A stretch of 64,000 nucleotides of DNA from Gautieria morchelliformis (taxonomy: Eukaryota > Basidiomycota > Agaricomycetes > Gomphales > Gomphaceae): assembly GCA_015179125.1 (NCBI GenBank), contig WHVA01000281.1, positions 82,294 to 146,293 of the forward strand, read 5' to 3'. This document shows, one piece after another, positions 43,216 to 56,036 of the stretch. The notes below the pieces were generated by a model that searched no databases, was not told where the DNA came from, and saw nothing but the letters and a program-made list of their open reading frames with translations. Position numbers and translations under genes: made by a program. Each line of letters begins with the position of its first letter. The first letter of the stretch is position 1.

Positions 43216-46200
43216 TCAGATGGCTGCAGCTACAGTGTCGTCTGCGTGACCATCATCAAGCTTTTTCCGTCTAGCTTTTTTGCGACGAGTTTCGGTCGTG
43301 TCCTTCGGAGATCCTTCAGGAGGAACTGGCCGCTCGAAATCTTTACGTTTCCGTTTCTTTTCAGGCGAGGGCGTTCCTGCATTACCAGATATCCCGTCGT
43401 CCTGGATGAACACGTCGCTCGCCTTGCGCTTGACGGAACGTTTATTCCGCTTCTTTCCCCCTATGTTATCATCATCGGAACTAGATTCAGTTGCCTCGTC
43501 CGGGTTATAAGCAGCATCTTCCGGCCTCAATTTACGTCTTCTGGATCCCATGGCCTTTGAAGAACGGATTGACTTCGATGAAGGCGGCGGGTTAAGCGAT
43601 CCTCCTTCAACAACATTCGCACCCTTGTTCCCAGACGCGGTCTCATATGCTTCATCATACGCCCGAGAAACTGTGGGAGTTTTACTTGGCGAGTCTTTTT
43701 CATTCTCCATGTCTGAGAAAGAAGATCCAGAAGTCGAGACTGGGGATGACGCTGAGTCGAAACTCAACGATGCCATATGAGACGATTCTGGCCTAGACGA
43801 TACGCTCAGATGTACTTTATTATGAGGTACATCTTGGGCCGGGGATGTGTGATGAATTTGGGCGCGCCCAGGCTTGACTCGATGGGGAAAAGATTCTCCA
43901 GGCCGGGGAAGATACCCAACCTGGCCCTCTCTCATCAATTGTATCCCTGCCAGCTGTCGAATCACTCCCAATGTAGCCGAGTCTAGATGGGTTGCCTCTA
44001 AATCACCGATGGCACGTTCGACCTCGTCTTCAGTCGCGACACCACAATCCACAATGCTGTTATCTTTCTCGACTTCAGGGTTCAACAGCGAACATTTCGG
44101 AATCAAGAAATAAAGTAGACCGTCAGGCCCAGGGACCGAAACCTTGTGATCTGTGCAACTAGCTCGCGTTTTATGGGTGGACAATGGTTGAGACGACTGT
44201 GAAGCTGGGCTGGGTGAAAGCGATGCTTTGAGATGCACTTGAGTCATCTGCTCTACGGAAGCGCGTCTCCACGGCCGCGGAGCTGAACGATGATGACCAT
44301 GGTTATGAGGAACGAATTTTCGGATAGGTAGCGGCCGGTATGGAAGATATTTAATAGTACTGGTCGGTGACGACGGAGATTTGATTGAAGGGGATGTGCT
44401 TAATGGGGGAAGAGAAGGCGTCCTTCGCTGGACTAGAAGCCGTGAGACAGCGCTCGAGCTGGATGTAGCGGATGATATGTCGCTTTTGTCGTCAAATGCT
44501 CCTGAGGTCGAAGTCGAGTCACCGCTGTGCGAACCGGACTGAGTGGCAGTCACAGACTGAGTTAAACGAGGATGCTTCGATTGCTCAAAAGACGTCTCCG
44601 GCGGACGGGGGCGTTTCCGCGAAGCCGCACCGTGGTTAGACTGGGTATGGATGACTGAATTGGGTGGGGGTGGGGGTGACACACTTCGACGATCAACAGC
44701 TTTTGTCCTGCCTTTACTTTTGGCCGACCCTCGAGATATCCCATCTGCTTTTGGCGGCATTTCACTTCCCTGTCCCGAGGGTATCGCAGGCGACGCCCTG
44801 GTGTCAACAGCACCAGATGCATTCGCTTCGGCAGCTGGGGAATGTGGAAACCTATGAGGTGAAAAATAAAGCTGAAGTCAACTGAATGGAAGCCTGGCGG
44901 AGTACTTACTTCCCCCTGCAGTTCCATTCTGCTTATGACACGAGGTTTCCACTTCTCTGAAAACTTGAATATCAGTATGTCGTTCTCAAAACATGAGATA
45001 CATAACCGTACCCGTTCAAGCCTGTGTAATGACCGTTCCCCTCGTTATTTGTAACATCATCTGAGTATGGCTTCGGAAAAACTTGGATATCCTGGACGAC
45101 TGCTATAACGCCATCCTTGCGGGTCTTACTGAGAATACTCAGTAAGTGGTCAGAGTTTCCTGGGGACTGGGGAGGGGATTGCAACAGATTGCGTGCCTCG
45201 GTGGCGGAACTGGTGCGACGCTCGAAATGTGGTCGCGATGCCCGTTCCTCCCCATCCCCCCTGCTCAGAGGGTCGGAAGGCGATTCGGGGTAGACCAAAT
45301 CGTCAGATGCCTCGTCATTCTCTTCTTCGTCCATTTTATCGGGAACATTTGTTCCAGTCGCCATTTGTTCCACAGGACTCCCCGAGGCGACGTTCTTTCC
45401 GGAGATTTGCCCTAAACGCTCGCGCATTATTACGTTCTCTTCGCCACTTCGAAGCACGTCCTCCACTGGTGATGTCCCCTCAGTATCACACTTGTTACGA
45501 CCCTCAACAGTGAGACTACCACCTTCAGATTCGCTCCTGGGCGGCTCGACCTTCATGCTTTCTGCTCGTTCCTCCTTGTCCTCCCTGAGACTCCTGCCCA
45601 CAACTCCAACCGGGATGCCAAGGTGTGTTGGTTCAGGGGGAAGACGGGGATCGGGAAGAACAGACCTCCCATCTCCATCATTATGGTCATCGTCTGATCC
45701 ATATGGGAACGTATGTCGAATATCGGCGTGTGTGATAGGGAGACGCGGAATGTGGATGGGAGGCGGCGAACTTGTTGAAGTGACTACGGAGACTGAGGCC
45801 TGGTTGACAGTGGATAGATCAGAAGTAGCAATGGAGGGATCCGCAGCCGATGAGCTATTGGTAACGGTAGCAGTCGGAGAAAGCGGGGGCGTATTACTGC
45901 CCACGGACATTGCTGGGCCCGATCTTGTCGGTAAAAGTTCTACAGAACTGCATCTTTGTGTATGGTCGCCCACTGTAACAGATGGTGAAGTTGTTCCAGT
46001 TCTGACTTGATTGACTTCCGACATGGCTTCAGATACCATATATTCTGAGAAAATAACATCTCCTGGGTGGGGCTGTCTGATCTCCTCGATCTCCGATGTC
46101 TCCGTGACATCTTGTGTGTGAGGTGGGACCTCGTCACCATGTTCTGAAATTACCTCTGTAACGATAGCTCTGTCATTCGTCATGGCGTCCACCCCATCAT

Positions 46201-48570
46201 ACATGATACCAATGCCCGCATAGCCTGATGGCTCGGCCGGCAAAGGAATGTGGGATTGCCCTTCGGTATCCGCAAGTGTGCATGTGGGGTCTGGGTCGTC
46301 AAAGACAGCTGGATGGAGAAGAACGAAGCTAGAGGGTAGGTCTTCGTTGTTGTCTTCGTCTGTGAATGAGCTGCTTCGAGTGTATGGCTCGAGCGGTTGA
46401 AAGGCAAAGTTATCAGCAGTAGCAGTGGCCGCTACATGGTATAGGTTGTTAAGAGCCTCGGGAAATGATAACTAAAAGTCTTACGTGCATGCACAGGCTC
46501 GAGCTCCGCCGATACGGACTCAGCAGATAAAGCAGGCGGAGGTGAACTTCGGCTTTCTTCCGAGCCTGTGCATGAAAAGTAAAGACATCAATCAGCCAAT
46601 CAGCATCATATATGAAGCTAAGAAAGCGATGAGACCCACGTGATTGTTCAAGGAAGTCCTGCGTGATCACTGGGACCCGAGAGTCACTTTGGTTTCTGCA
46701 GGTTGAGAACATTAGGTTGGAGGTATAGTTGCCGCAAATGATCTACGTACACATCAGGAGCGTCTTCAACGGTGGACTCGCCCACCGGTTCTGACACGAC
46801 TGCGGACTCTGAAATTTCTGAGCTTTGATGTGCATGGTGGTCCATACTGCCAGATGTTTGGGAGACTACCTGAGAGATATCATGGCTCAACGGGACTTGT
46901 ACAATGTCCAGATGCGACTCTGGGGACGTCAGGGAAGAAAGGAAATAATCTTGGCCCTCGGATGCAGCTGATTGTGCAGCTGAGCCAACAGGTGGAATGT
47001 CGGTTGCTTGGCCGTCATTTATAAGACCGTTCCCGGATGACAAATACGAAGGCTCGACACTTTGTAAACCTCGCTCCAACGAAACCACAGCTGGGTCGGG
47101 AATCGGCTGAAGATATGACACCCCGGTCGGTTCAGCATTGGCTAATGTATGCGAAGAAGCATCGGTGTCATCATGCGACTGCAACTCTGGAGGTGGCCCC
47201 AACTCAGTTTCTTCAGTATCGTCAATGAATTCAGGTTCCAAATTCTGCACAGACTTGAGTGAAGCAGTTTGAAGATACCCGGTGCCATCAGCGTCGGGTC
47301 GTCTCTGCATATGCTCAATCCCGTGTTCCTGAAGGTCTTGCTCACCCCAAACAGCGGGAGTAAGCACAGGTGTCCTTGTTTTGGCGGCTGTATCCGAGAA
47401 AGCTGCCCAAGGATCCACGAGCGACGAAGACGCAAAGAAGCGTCTCGCTGTAAAATATATATCCACGTAAATAGCATGGTAAGTAACACATCGGCTGCAA
47501 TAAGAAATACGACGTACGTTGACCTGTGTGGGGATGTCTTTCTTGGGTGTGGCCCCCCTCGTCCCCTTCGACGTCTGCGATAAAACCTCCTTCATCGTCG
47601 TCCGATTCTTTCCCCTGGCTTTGTTGCCACTCAGGTTCATGTGCACTATCACCCTCACCCTGCAGTTCAGGGCTGTAATGCCATGTGTTGGCTAACTCCT
47701 GTCCCTCTGTCTCCTCGTCAAGCTCAGAGCCCGAACGCCAGTTTGCGTTTGGTTGGTTATCATCATCTCGTGTAGCCTTGGGTGTCCATTCACGATTACC
47801 CTCAAAGGAATGGTCAGGTTCCGCGTCAGGTTCCGCGTCAGATATCGTCCCCCGGTGTTCATCTTCCTCGTCAGAATCGCCAACGTAGATAATTTCTTGC
47901 CCGGAGCTAGGCGAACGACTGTGGCCTACTTCAAATTCAGTATTTCCTGGCCCATTTTCCTCTTCTGCGTCCATAAGAGATGTGTCACTATCCGCTTCGC
48001 AACTATGCAAAGGTACCTACCATCACCCTCTGCAACATAGTCAAGCCCTCCCATTTCATAAGCTTCCTCAAAGAAACCATCGGTATCTTCTTGTTCCCCG
48101 TTACTTTCTTCGAGATCCTGAGAGTCACTGTCGCTTAACAAGCTGGTGGCATCATCCACGCTGGCGCGTGCAGGGGGAGGGCCAGGCGAAAAGCGACCAG
48201 TGCTGTTCCACAGCCCTTGCAGACCGGGACCTTCACGCTCATCACGTCCCTTTCCTTTATCCACCTTAGGAAACTCGCTCTCAAAGTCCTCGTCTTCCTC
48301 GTTTCCAAGTAAATTCACCGTCGCGTCGCCGAGAGCCTCATACTCCTGGTGGGTGGCATCATCCAAGTCACGATTGGAGAGATCAACTTTTCCTCGCGAA
48401 TCTTCAGTATTGATGCTTCGGACGCCAGCACCGTTGAAAAACGAAATGCCAGTGTTGAGGATGTCTTTAACGAGGTCGTCCAGGCGTCTCTGCGCGGCAT
48501 CGGAAAACGGATCCTTATCTGGATAATGTAAGAAATGCCTGTGATCGTAAATACCACGATTGTTCGCCAT
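43216..48570 (-). CDS. very large disordered, probably nuclear protein (unrecognised)
   Basis: Eight exons on the minus strand: 48021-48570, 47518-47964, 46751-47447, 46640-46695, 46485-46565, 45012-46431, 44910-44956 and 43216-44834. Introns are 53-75 nt with GT..AG ends, and the frame is open across all of them: 1638 aa. I do not recognise a domain. The N-terminus is the most ordered part (YDHRHFLHYPDKDPFSDAAQ, then LDDLVKDILNTGISFFNG). The middle is acidic (DSDEEDEH, SDAEPDAEPD) and rich in Ser/Glu/Thr/Pro. The C-terminus is basic with nuclear-signal-like clusters (SRKRPRPP, GSRRRKLRP, GGKKRNKRSVKRK, KKRKRKDF, RRKKARRKK). A chromatin or nuclear scaffold role is a guess from composition. 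The acceptor of the last intron could be 44851/44852 if the donor moves to GTACTC. A split into two or more genes is possible without transcript data. Confidence 0.7.
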
Positions 48571-49907
48571 AGCAAATCTCCGAGGCAAGGCGGCACGAGA
48601 GGAAGAAGAGGGTAGTGGACCTACGGGTGGGTGCTTGTGGGCCCGCCGCGCCTAACCTTGTAATATTATGTTTACGTCAGCATCGGCAATTCGGCATCAC
48701 CTTGAGGCATAAATTGAGTGTCGGTCTGTCTTGCATCAAAATCCCATGATCCCTTTGCTACACAAGTAGGAGTAAATCTCCGTGCCCTGCCCGGGCCGAA
48801 ACATAAACGGTAAAATGGGTCGCCCGGGTAATATTTTTCCTTGTGTTGTTGCTCTGCTACCGTAAGTACTGTACTCGATGCAGACCTCTGATACAGATAA
48901 TATTACCGAGAAACGGGAATTTGGCGACTGAAGAAGCTGTTCAGCGCTTCCAATATTTCCGCAACGAAACTTCTCGTGGCTGCCCATGGACTGCCCTTTT
49001 CGCGCATAAAATACCCAAAGAATCGGTGCACTGCTAACCAGTCATTGTCGTCATCGCGAATAATACTGTACGTATCAAGTCGGCCACCCACATAACGGCA
49101 GTACACTTTCGAATATCGGTCATGGCAGAGTAACTTGAAGTCGAGGCTACACATTGATATTTCGTTTATGTAAAGTTCCCCCGGGACGCAGATGAACAAT
49201 ACATCACTTTTGATCAGCAGTTGTTATGAAACCATGATCTGGCAGTAGTAGGCGGGCTCAGAAGGTTCCATTGCTGCTCTACATATATAGACATCGCCTC
49301 AATGAAAACTAACCGGGTTTCACAGCTTTTTCCAGCATGAAAAATCTATGGCGAGCCATGACTAGGCAATAGGGCTTGGACCTCACCACACACACCAGAT
49401 TTTCTCCGGCCACCCAAATACCTTCAAACCCAGTTGGCGAAACACTCGTATTTGTAAATACTTATGAATGGATCCTGCTCGATAGACGTGCTACCCGAGT
49501 CGGGTAGCTACTAATATAGTAGCCGATCAAATGCTTCTTCGTTCTAGCTTATTACTAGCTACCACAACCTCCGCCTTTCTACTCTTGGCTTTTGCGGATA
49601 ATAAAGCAGAAAAGTGTATTGTAGAAATGTGAGGTCGCCCTTGCAGTAGCTGGAGCTCTGCAAGTATTCAAGTAGCATTTTAATGGCATTATTACCAGAC
49701 CAGGAGTTCAGCTGAAAGGTGACCAAAAATGCAACAAAACACAACATGAGCGAAAGTCCAATGGTTGGTTTTATAGGAGTTCGTGCTCTATCAAGAAGAA
49801 CCTGCCAGTGACAAGTCCCGAAATGGCAGCTAATCATGAGGTGGCCCTACAAGAGCACGCCTGAGTACGGCGAGCCCTGGATACAGGAGAACGAATACAA
49901 ACATCAC
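48571..49907. other. intergenic stretch with one unassigned ORF
   Basis: It contains the promoter side of the large gene. A minus-strand frame (48903-49199, 98 codons, with CHDRYSKVYCRYVGG and WLAVHRFFGYF) looks mildly protein-like but has no recognised family, exon partner or clear start. Otherwise nothing is seen. Confidence 0.4.
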
Positions 49908-50536
49908 TTATAATTGTTTCATACCCCACTGATGTTCGCCTTGCCCTGGCTTGGTATCCGCCCGTTCCGTGTTGGGAAACTCCGGCAGCCACTTGACGCG
50001 ATCCTTGGCATAGTATTCTACTTCGGGTGCCCTGTGTTCGAAGCCTTCCAGAGCACTGTAAAATACAGCCATTGTGCGACCAAAATCTCCATTCGTGTTG
50101 AATAGGGGGGAGCCACAATTTGCGCAAAAATGACGGGGGAGCGCATTTCCTGAGTCCTGTGCTTCGTCTTGATACACCGTGATAAGTTTCTCGCCTTTCG
50201 TGATACGGTGGGACTTATTTGGATGAATATCAGAAACTACGTTTAGCACCGGGAAATGAGCACACCCCAGCAGGGAAAACGACATTCGTCGTGAAGATGG
50301 TCCCAGTGTATTTTTGGCAATTAAGACAATGGCAACAAGATACCCTAGGTTGAAAACTATTGATCAGACAGGGAGAGAAACCAGGACCACCGTACGACGT
50401 AAGCTCACTTCAGAGGCTCGGCGTTTACTTCAAATGTAATTTGACCACATAGACATCTGCCTTTGTAAAGCGCCTGTGCAAAGCTCAAAGGTTTAGTGTT
50501 GATGTAGTCATGGAAATCGTGCCTCTTACGCACCAT
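49908..50536 (-). CDS. GFA/CENP-V-type zinc protein
   Basis: Four exons on the minus strand: 50534-50536 (only the ATG), 50409-50473, 50266-50344 and 49908-50213. They join across introns of 60, 64 and 52 nt to give 150 aa. Zinc-ligand motifs of the family are in order: GRCLCG (Cys8, Cys10), CCHCLNCQK (Cys27, Cys29, Cys32) and HFCANCGSPLF (Cys79, Cys82). The length is normal for this family. Members are named after glutathione-dependent formaldehyde-activating enzyme, which makes S-hydroxymethylglutathione, but most fungal relatives have no proven substrate. A first exon with only ATG is unusual but leaves a good start and frame. The C-terminal tail (KPGQGEHQWG) is longer than the core. Confidence 0.87.
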
Positions 50537-52356
50537 TGGGTACGGGTGGACTTTATCGGCTAATAAGTAACGTTGTCCCAGTCGTCCCTGAGTACCGCAG
50601 ATATGATCTGCGTCGACCCTCGGAAAGCTTGTTGAACTCACAGGAAATGTTTTCTGCAGAGCAAACTTCCGAACTTACAGTAACTGTTTTGGAGGCTTGT
50701 TTTTCCCACACGGTATTGCTGAGAATAGAATCATTCATCAGAAAAGTTCAAGGGCTTTCAAGCTTCAAGCTTATATTCCCAATGACACCAATCATGGTGA
50801 ATTGCCCCGCACATGATTATGCCATGCGGCCAGAAAGCAGGCACTGGGAGATTTTGAAACCAAATAAAACCGCAGAGCGTCCCAAATCTGGAAAACGCCA
50901 ATGCATTGGATTAGTCTAATCAAATGCAGGGCCGTCCATCATTTGGTCGCTTTCTAAGGTCCTTGTCACTCCGGTGCTGGAGTGGCACTTCTCACGCCCG
51001 CTCCCCCCACTATCTTGGAAAGAATGTACCGTAGAAACATACCCTGAAAAAATGGAAATACAAGCTTGTGTATAAATTTACTAACCTCTACAGCAATAGG
51101 TGCTCCAGCAAATCTGAGTCCCGATTTACGGTAATCTGAACTTGAAACCCACGGCTGGCAGCTAGTAAGCTAGTGCCAGATCCAAAGAGGCAACGCATCT
51201 TCGATGTCAGGTGTCGTCCCATGGATTTCCGATTTACAGTCTGGCGTCTGGAATACGGCATCATCTTTTCTTAAGTCATGTCTTGTCTTTTCCGCTGCTA
51301 GACCTTGTATTGTAATTATCTGTCGAAAGATATGGAATTGCCCCATAATTGTTTTTTCTTCAGTAATAAAGGTCGAGTTCCAATAAATCAAACGAGTAGC
51401 AAGACAAGCATTGCGGCCTACCGTTACAAATTACGTTCTGCATAGTCACCAGAATGAGTAACTTCAATCCAAGACAAAAACCGAGCCCACTGGAAGATAT
51501 TAATGGCTTTGCCCCACATGATCAGATCGCCATACCTCCACTTGAGCACGTCCTACCCAAGACGAACGTGAGTGTAGACACAATAGCTTTTGCATAAAAT
51601 GGGAAACACTCGTCACATGCTTCTAGCTTCTTTTCAAAACGTAAACGTTCTTCGGATCTTGTGGTAGGATATTCTAAACTCATAGCACTTAACCCTTTGT
51701 CTCATTTTCGAGGTCGTAGGTTTGAACGACACTGTCTGCGTTCGAGCTTGTGATGAGCTATATCTTCAGGACCATTTCCTTAAAGATGAACAAGAATCGT
51801 AAATGGGAGAAAAATAGTCAGACACAGTATATTGACCTATTAATATGATGTTCCCTAGGCCTCAGCTTCGTTAACAGGAACTTGCCGGCAGCAGTGGGAG
51901 TCCAAGATAATGAACTTATTAGAGCGTCCAAAAAAAAATCAAAAGCAAGGCTAGGGCGACCGTCAGTTACCACAAGGACGGGGGTATGAAGCAATATGAC
52001 ATCGCATCATCGCTTCTTGCTTTCCCTCGTGCAGGTGGGTCGAAGGACCGTCACATCGCGTCCATGGTCGTCCACAACGCGATCAGAGGTCATGCATTCA
52101 TGGACAGATCCCTCGTGTCTAGTGGAATCTTATAACTGGATAACATGCATCCATTACTGCTCGAAAGCGTAGTTGAAACGTTCATATAACTGAATGTTCA
52201 TATAACAAATTTAAACGAGCAAAAAAGGGTTGAAAGGTCAAAGTTTTCGAATACGCAGATCATCTCCCACACCTGAGAGTCACTGCAAGCAACATGCGAA
52301 AAACAAAATAAAACGCACGAGAAGTCCATAATCATCACGCTACAGTCCACACCTTT
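50537..52356. other. 1.8-kb stretch without recognisable features
   Basis: Short ORFs on both strands, none with a domain. AT-rich near 52.2 kb before the CFEM gene. Confidence 0.5.
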
Positions 52357-53229
52357 TCACAAGATAGCCCAGGCCCCAATGAGACCTAAAGTGACTCCAA
52401 TTATATTTTCACCCTGTACGGCCAGGCGGAACGCGCCGCTGCTGCTTGTAGACGTGGGGATCGACTGAATTGAGCCGCTAGGCACTGTTGTGGTCGCACC
52501 GGACGACTGGGAAGTGCCCAAGGTGATGTTTGGAGCCGTGGTCGCATTCGTAGCTGTCGTCGTGTTCGTACCTATCGTAATCGAAGATGGCAGCGGCGTA
52601 CCAGAGCCTCCAGAGCTTCCTGTGCTCTGTGGTGGCACCACAGTGGAAATAGGCGCGGGTTGCGTGGCCGTGCTCATCACTGTCGTCGTCGAAAGCGGAG
52701 GCGTGGGTGGTGCGAGGGTGTTACTGGTAGGTAGCGGGCCCTGGCTCGACTGTGGCGGGGAAGTCTCTGAGTTCGTCACCGTCAGAGAAGAAGACGACGC
52801 CGGAGGGGAGAAAGGCGCGGGAATTGACGTCGACGCTTCTAAATGGGATTCAGCTAACCGTGACGCCAGACCATAACCAGTTGCAGTCTCACCATTGCTG
52901 CAGGATGTGTCGATAAAACTCTGTCCAATCTGAGCTTGCGCGGTGGTACAAGTTGAAGAGAAGCAACGGTCCACATTGGACATGAAGGATGAGAGTGGAC
53001 AGGCACAAGCAAAGTCCATACTAGAGTCATAGCAAATGTTAACTCAGAATGGAATAATGAATGAATGCATAACTTACGGCCCAGCGCATCCAACCTGCGT
53101 GGATGCAATGGAAAGACAGGTCGTGACACACTGGGGGACATTGCCCTGAGCATTTGTGGTGAACGCAAAGCCTAGGAAGACTGCGTATGCAAACAGAGCA
53201 CGACGAGTACTAGAGTGCATGGTCGTCAT
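52357..53229 (-). CDS. CFEM-domain, probably GPI-anchored surface protein 1
   Basis: Two exons (53078-53229 and 52357-53020, 57-nt intron GTAAGT..TCTAG) give 271 aa from the first ATG; a second in-frame ATG at 53220 would give 268. It starts with a signal peptide (LFAYAVFLGFAFTTNA). The CFEM domain has eight cysteines at about 34, 38, 48, 56, 58, 70, 75 and 91 in the pattern CVTTC..GC..DFACAC..C..C..C, with Asp53 at the place that binds heme iron in known CFEM proteins. A long Ser/Thr/Pro-rich stalk and a hydrophobic C-terminus (IIGVTLGLIGAWAIL) suggest a GPI anchor. The family acts at the fungal cell surface in iron or heme handling and host contact. A second CFEM gene lies 0.8 kb upstream on the same strand. 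Confidence 0.92.
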
Positions 53230-54028
53230 CTGCCGCGGCCAGAGGAGTATGAGGAGCGAGAGGGAGGAGCAAGCTCTGAAGTGCCAGCCAACCGCTATAC
53301 AGTACGTGACATCCTGCGCGGTTCTTGCCCTTTTTCGCGTAGAGCATGTGGCGAGTTTCTGTTGACCACCATTGTGACCTCAGCTGGACGCCTAATGTGT
53401 CACCTGACCATTCCGTGGCCACGTGTAAATTTATCGGCCTTTCCCTAATTAGATCACTAATTCTCCAAGCCTTCGTATAGCAATGATGGTGTACGGCAAA
53501 CGAGTATCATGCGACGTCCTGTGAGCATATGTTGAATTCCCGAAAACCCCATATTTCCACCAAATTTGACGGGCCTAGGTAATAATGCCCTTCCATCACA
53601 TTCCCTCACCTCAGAAACCCTCTCCGAGTCTGAGATGCTTTAACCAACTCACATGGCAGACACTGATGCATATGTGCCACTCCAAGATTCCATGGCTGTG
53701 ACGATGCCTGGCAAGAAAATAAATCTTCGTAGTACAGGCGCGTTGACACTGGGCCAAGCTCTGATAGTAATAATATCAGCTGTTGATATTGGGCAAGCTA
53801 CTAACACAGTAAGTTTCCGATATAAGTAACTGGAGAAGCACTAATGTCTCCACTTGCAAGCTCTCGTAGCACTGATGATGTCTGGTGAGACATCTAACTA
53901 TGTATTTAGATGGAGCCCTCTAGTTGACATTGAAGACTGGCCGAAATGTACGTTTTGTACTCAACCACTGAGATGTCTGGGTCAAGGTCCTGCAGATACC
54001 CGGTACCACTATTCTGCTCAGTCGCGGA
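53230..54028. other. intergenic stretch between the two CFEM genes
   Basis: Promoter region of the first CFEM protein and 3' region of the second. No ORF of interest; no motif stands out. Confidence 0.5.
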
Positions 54029-54662
54029 TTAAGATAAAGTTCCAGCGATGGTTGCACCCAGGACAACAATGAATCCAATGACATGACCCATGCCCAGTCC
54101 CACGGTGAGACCAGATGCAGCATTCGAACTGGCGGTTCCACTGCTGGAGGTAGCGGCGGCCGAGGACGTCGCAGAGCCGGGCGCCGTAGCAGAGCTGGAG
54201 GCCGCGACGGAACTACTAGTACTAGAATTAACTGAGGCTGGTTGAAGAGAATAAGTCGACATGAAAATTCAACCGCCTGAACCCTTGCGAGTACTTACCA
54301 CAGAGGGAGCTTTGCAGCCCTACAGCCGATGCCTGGTCTGAAGCGGAGCAATTTGCTTGGAGGCACGCAAGTGCAACTGTTTGGAACTTCGTCGAAGTGC
54401 AGAAACACGATATGTCATTGCTGACAACAGAAACATCATTTGACATGGTTGATGTGATCTGTGCATTGGCAGACTAGGACACAACTCACAGCCCAGTACA
54501 CCCTGCCTGAGTAATCGCGGTCGTCGTGCAGTTCAGCACACAGGGGGGAAGACTAGCCATGGGGGATGCGACCGCTGAGGAAACTGGTGTCGCGCTGCTC
54601 TGGGCGTGAACGCAAAGCAACGGCGACGCGGCAAACAATGTGAAGAGAAGTGCGGTGAGCAT
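54029..54662 (-). CDS. CFEM-domain, probably GPI-anchored surface protein 2
   Basis: Three exons (54490-54662, 54299-54420 and 54029-54231) with introns of 69 and 67 nt give 165 aa. It has a signal peptide (LTALLFTLFAASPLLCVHA) and eight cysteines at about 41, 45, 55, 63, 65, 77, 82 and 98 in the CFEM pattern, with Asp60 before CFC in the heme-ligand position. A short Ser/Ala/Thr stalk and a hydrophobic end (GHVIGFIVVLGATIAGTLS) suggest a GPI anchor. Both CFEM genes share an intron at the same place in the domain (between the third Cys and the ND/MD residues), pointing to an old duplication, although the stalks differ in length and sequence. Confidence 0.92.
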
Positions 54663-54833
54663 CTTGCGCGGTCTGAGGTTAGAACGAGTTGACGGGATGA
54701 TAGGCAGGAGCAGTCGTTACTAGCTTGGGACATGTGTCCAGATGAAGACCGCATTTATGCACAAGCAGGCTGCTACCTATACCACGAGTATGTGTCTGAC
54801 GCCTGGTAACAGAATGCCTACGCAAGTGCCTGG

Positions 54834-55448
54834 TTAGACTAATTTCAAGCTTACTAAATTAACGGAAACACAGACCGAACGTATTACTTCCAGCAATGCG
54901 TAGGGGAGCCTGACAACTTGTTGTAGATTAATGGAGGCGTCGGAAAGTGTGATTGCTGCCCCAAGACGAGACGCCACCCTGTCTGGTACAGCTAACATAG
55001 CAGGAAGGGAAGCAGAACAAGGAGCGGGAGCCCGTGAAAGGTCGTCAATTAGCTGCATCCGTACGTGCACGTAACGAAAAAGTCCAAATTCAGCCAATAA
55101 GCCAGGATCTTGAGATGTCGACAAAGTGCTGGTCTTCAAGCTGCATGTAGCGAAAATGGCTAAGCCTGAAAATAGATAATATTCGAGATAAATTTCGTCT
55201 GCAATGTTGAACGTATATATGACATGCATGCATACCTTCAATGATTCAATATGATCATTTTGAGACTTTGGTCGGTATGGGTACCCTTCTCCGAGTATAT
55301 TCTTGCAACTCCGGGTATGTAAAGGGCGGTCAGGATGCGGAATGTAGGAAGACATGGTGTTGCCTTCGTAGACGGAACCAACAGGGCCGAAGGTGAAAAA
55401 CGAGAGGTACAGATACCCATCTATGATAGAAGAGTACTGCTTGCACAA
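54834..55448 (-). CDS. uncertain ORF of up to 204 codons
   Basis: One uninterrupted minus-strand frame; a likelier inner start is MSSYIPHPDRPLH. No family is recognised. A Ser/Leu/Ala-rich second half (SLPAMLAVPDRVASRLGAA) and a possible intron-like GTATGC..TTTTCAG in the middle, which does not keep the frame, make the model doubtful. It may be a gene piece or chance. Confidence 0.3.
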   Translation of the reverse strand: MCKQYSSIIDGYLYLSFFTFGPVGSVYEGNTMSSYIPHPDRPLHTRSCKNILGEGYPYRPKSQNDHIESLKVCMHVIYTFNIADEIYLEYYLFSGLAIFATCSLKTSTLSTSQDPGLLAEFGLFRYVHVRMQLIDDLSRAPAPCSASLPAMLAVPDRVASRLGAAITLSDASINLQQVVRLPYALLEVIRSVCVSVNLVSLKLV

Positions 55449-56036
55449 GCAGACAACTTAACAGTGTCTACTTTATTATATCTTCGTCATCCGAACAGTC
55501 GCGACCGAGTTTGACACTGATTTTCTTGGATTCGAATGATAATAACCTCGAGGAGTTTCACGACCTACGGGTGAGTATGACGGTTGGTTTGCACAAAAAG
55601 TATCTGTCCCACGCGCCATTCAAGGTATTTCACTAGCCTCGCGCGGATTGGCGCGATCCACCGCTTTCTGGCAAAGTCACGTGACTTTACTGCCTCTTAA
55701 AGAATGATTTGCTAGCATTTGCACGCATGGAATTTTTATTTTTTTGGCTAGTATGATGGATGGGGCCCTTACAATTATTCTATGAAGATTTTCTGGCTCT
55801 ACATAAGATTCTGGTCATCCTTATTTTCAACATTCCAGGCGTCGCATGTAACTCCAAACGACAAGTGACACTTTCGCTGACCGTCGGTGAAATCCGGTGC
55901 GCCTACATGCACCCATCCTTTGCCACTATTTCCCAGCTGAGCTATGGTGAAAGCCGGAGAGCAAAGCGGCCGTTGGGAGATAGTCCATGGACCGGTCCAC
56001 GGACCAGCCTAACCCTAACCATTAATCAGCGTGGTT
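55449..56036. other. stretch without recognisable features
   Basis: Short random ORFs up to the terminus of the copia element. The five bases before the element are TGGTT (56032-56036); the matching duplication, if any, lies beyond the window. Confidence 0.5.

Noticed and set aside
45146..46010. Plus-strand ORFs opposite the large disordered gene
   Set aside because: Complementary frames of Ser/Pro-rich coding DNA, with no independent support.
51715..51745. GTAGGTTTGAACGAC resembling a tRNA B box
   Set aside because: The sequence deviates from GGTTCGA and no matching A box or stems were found.
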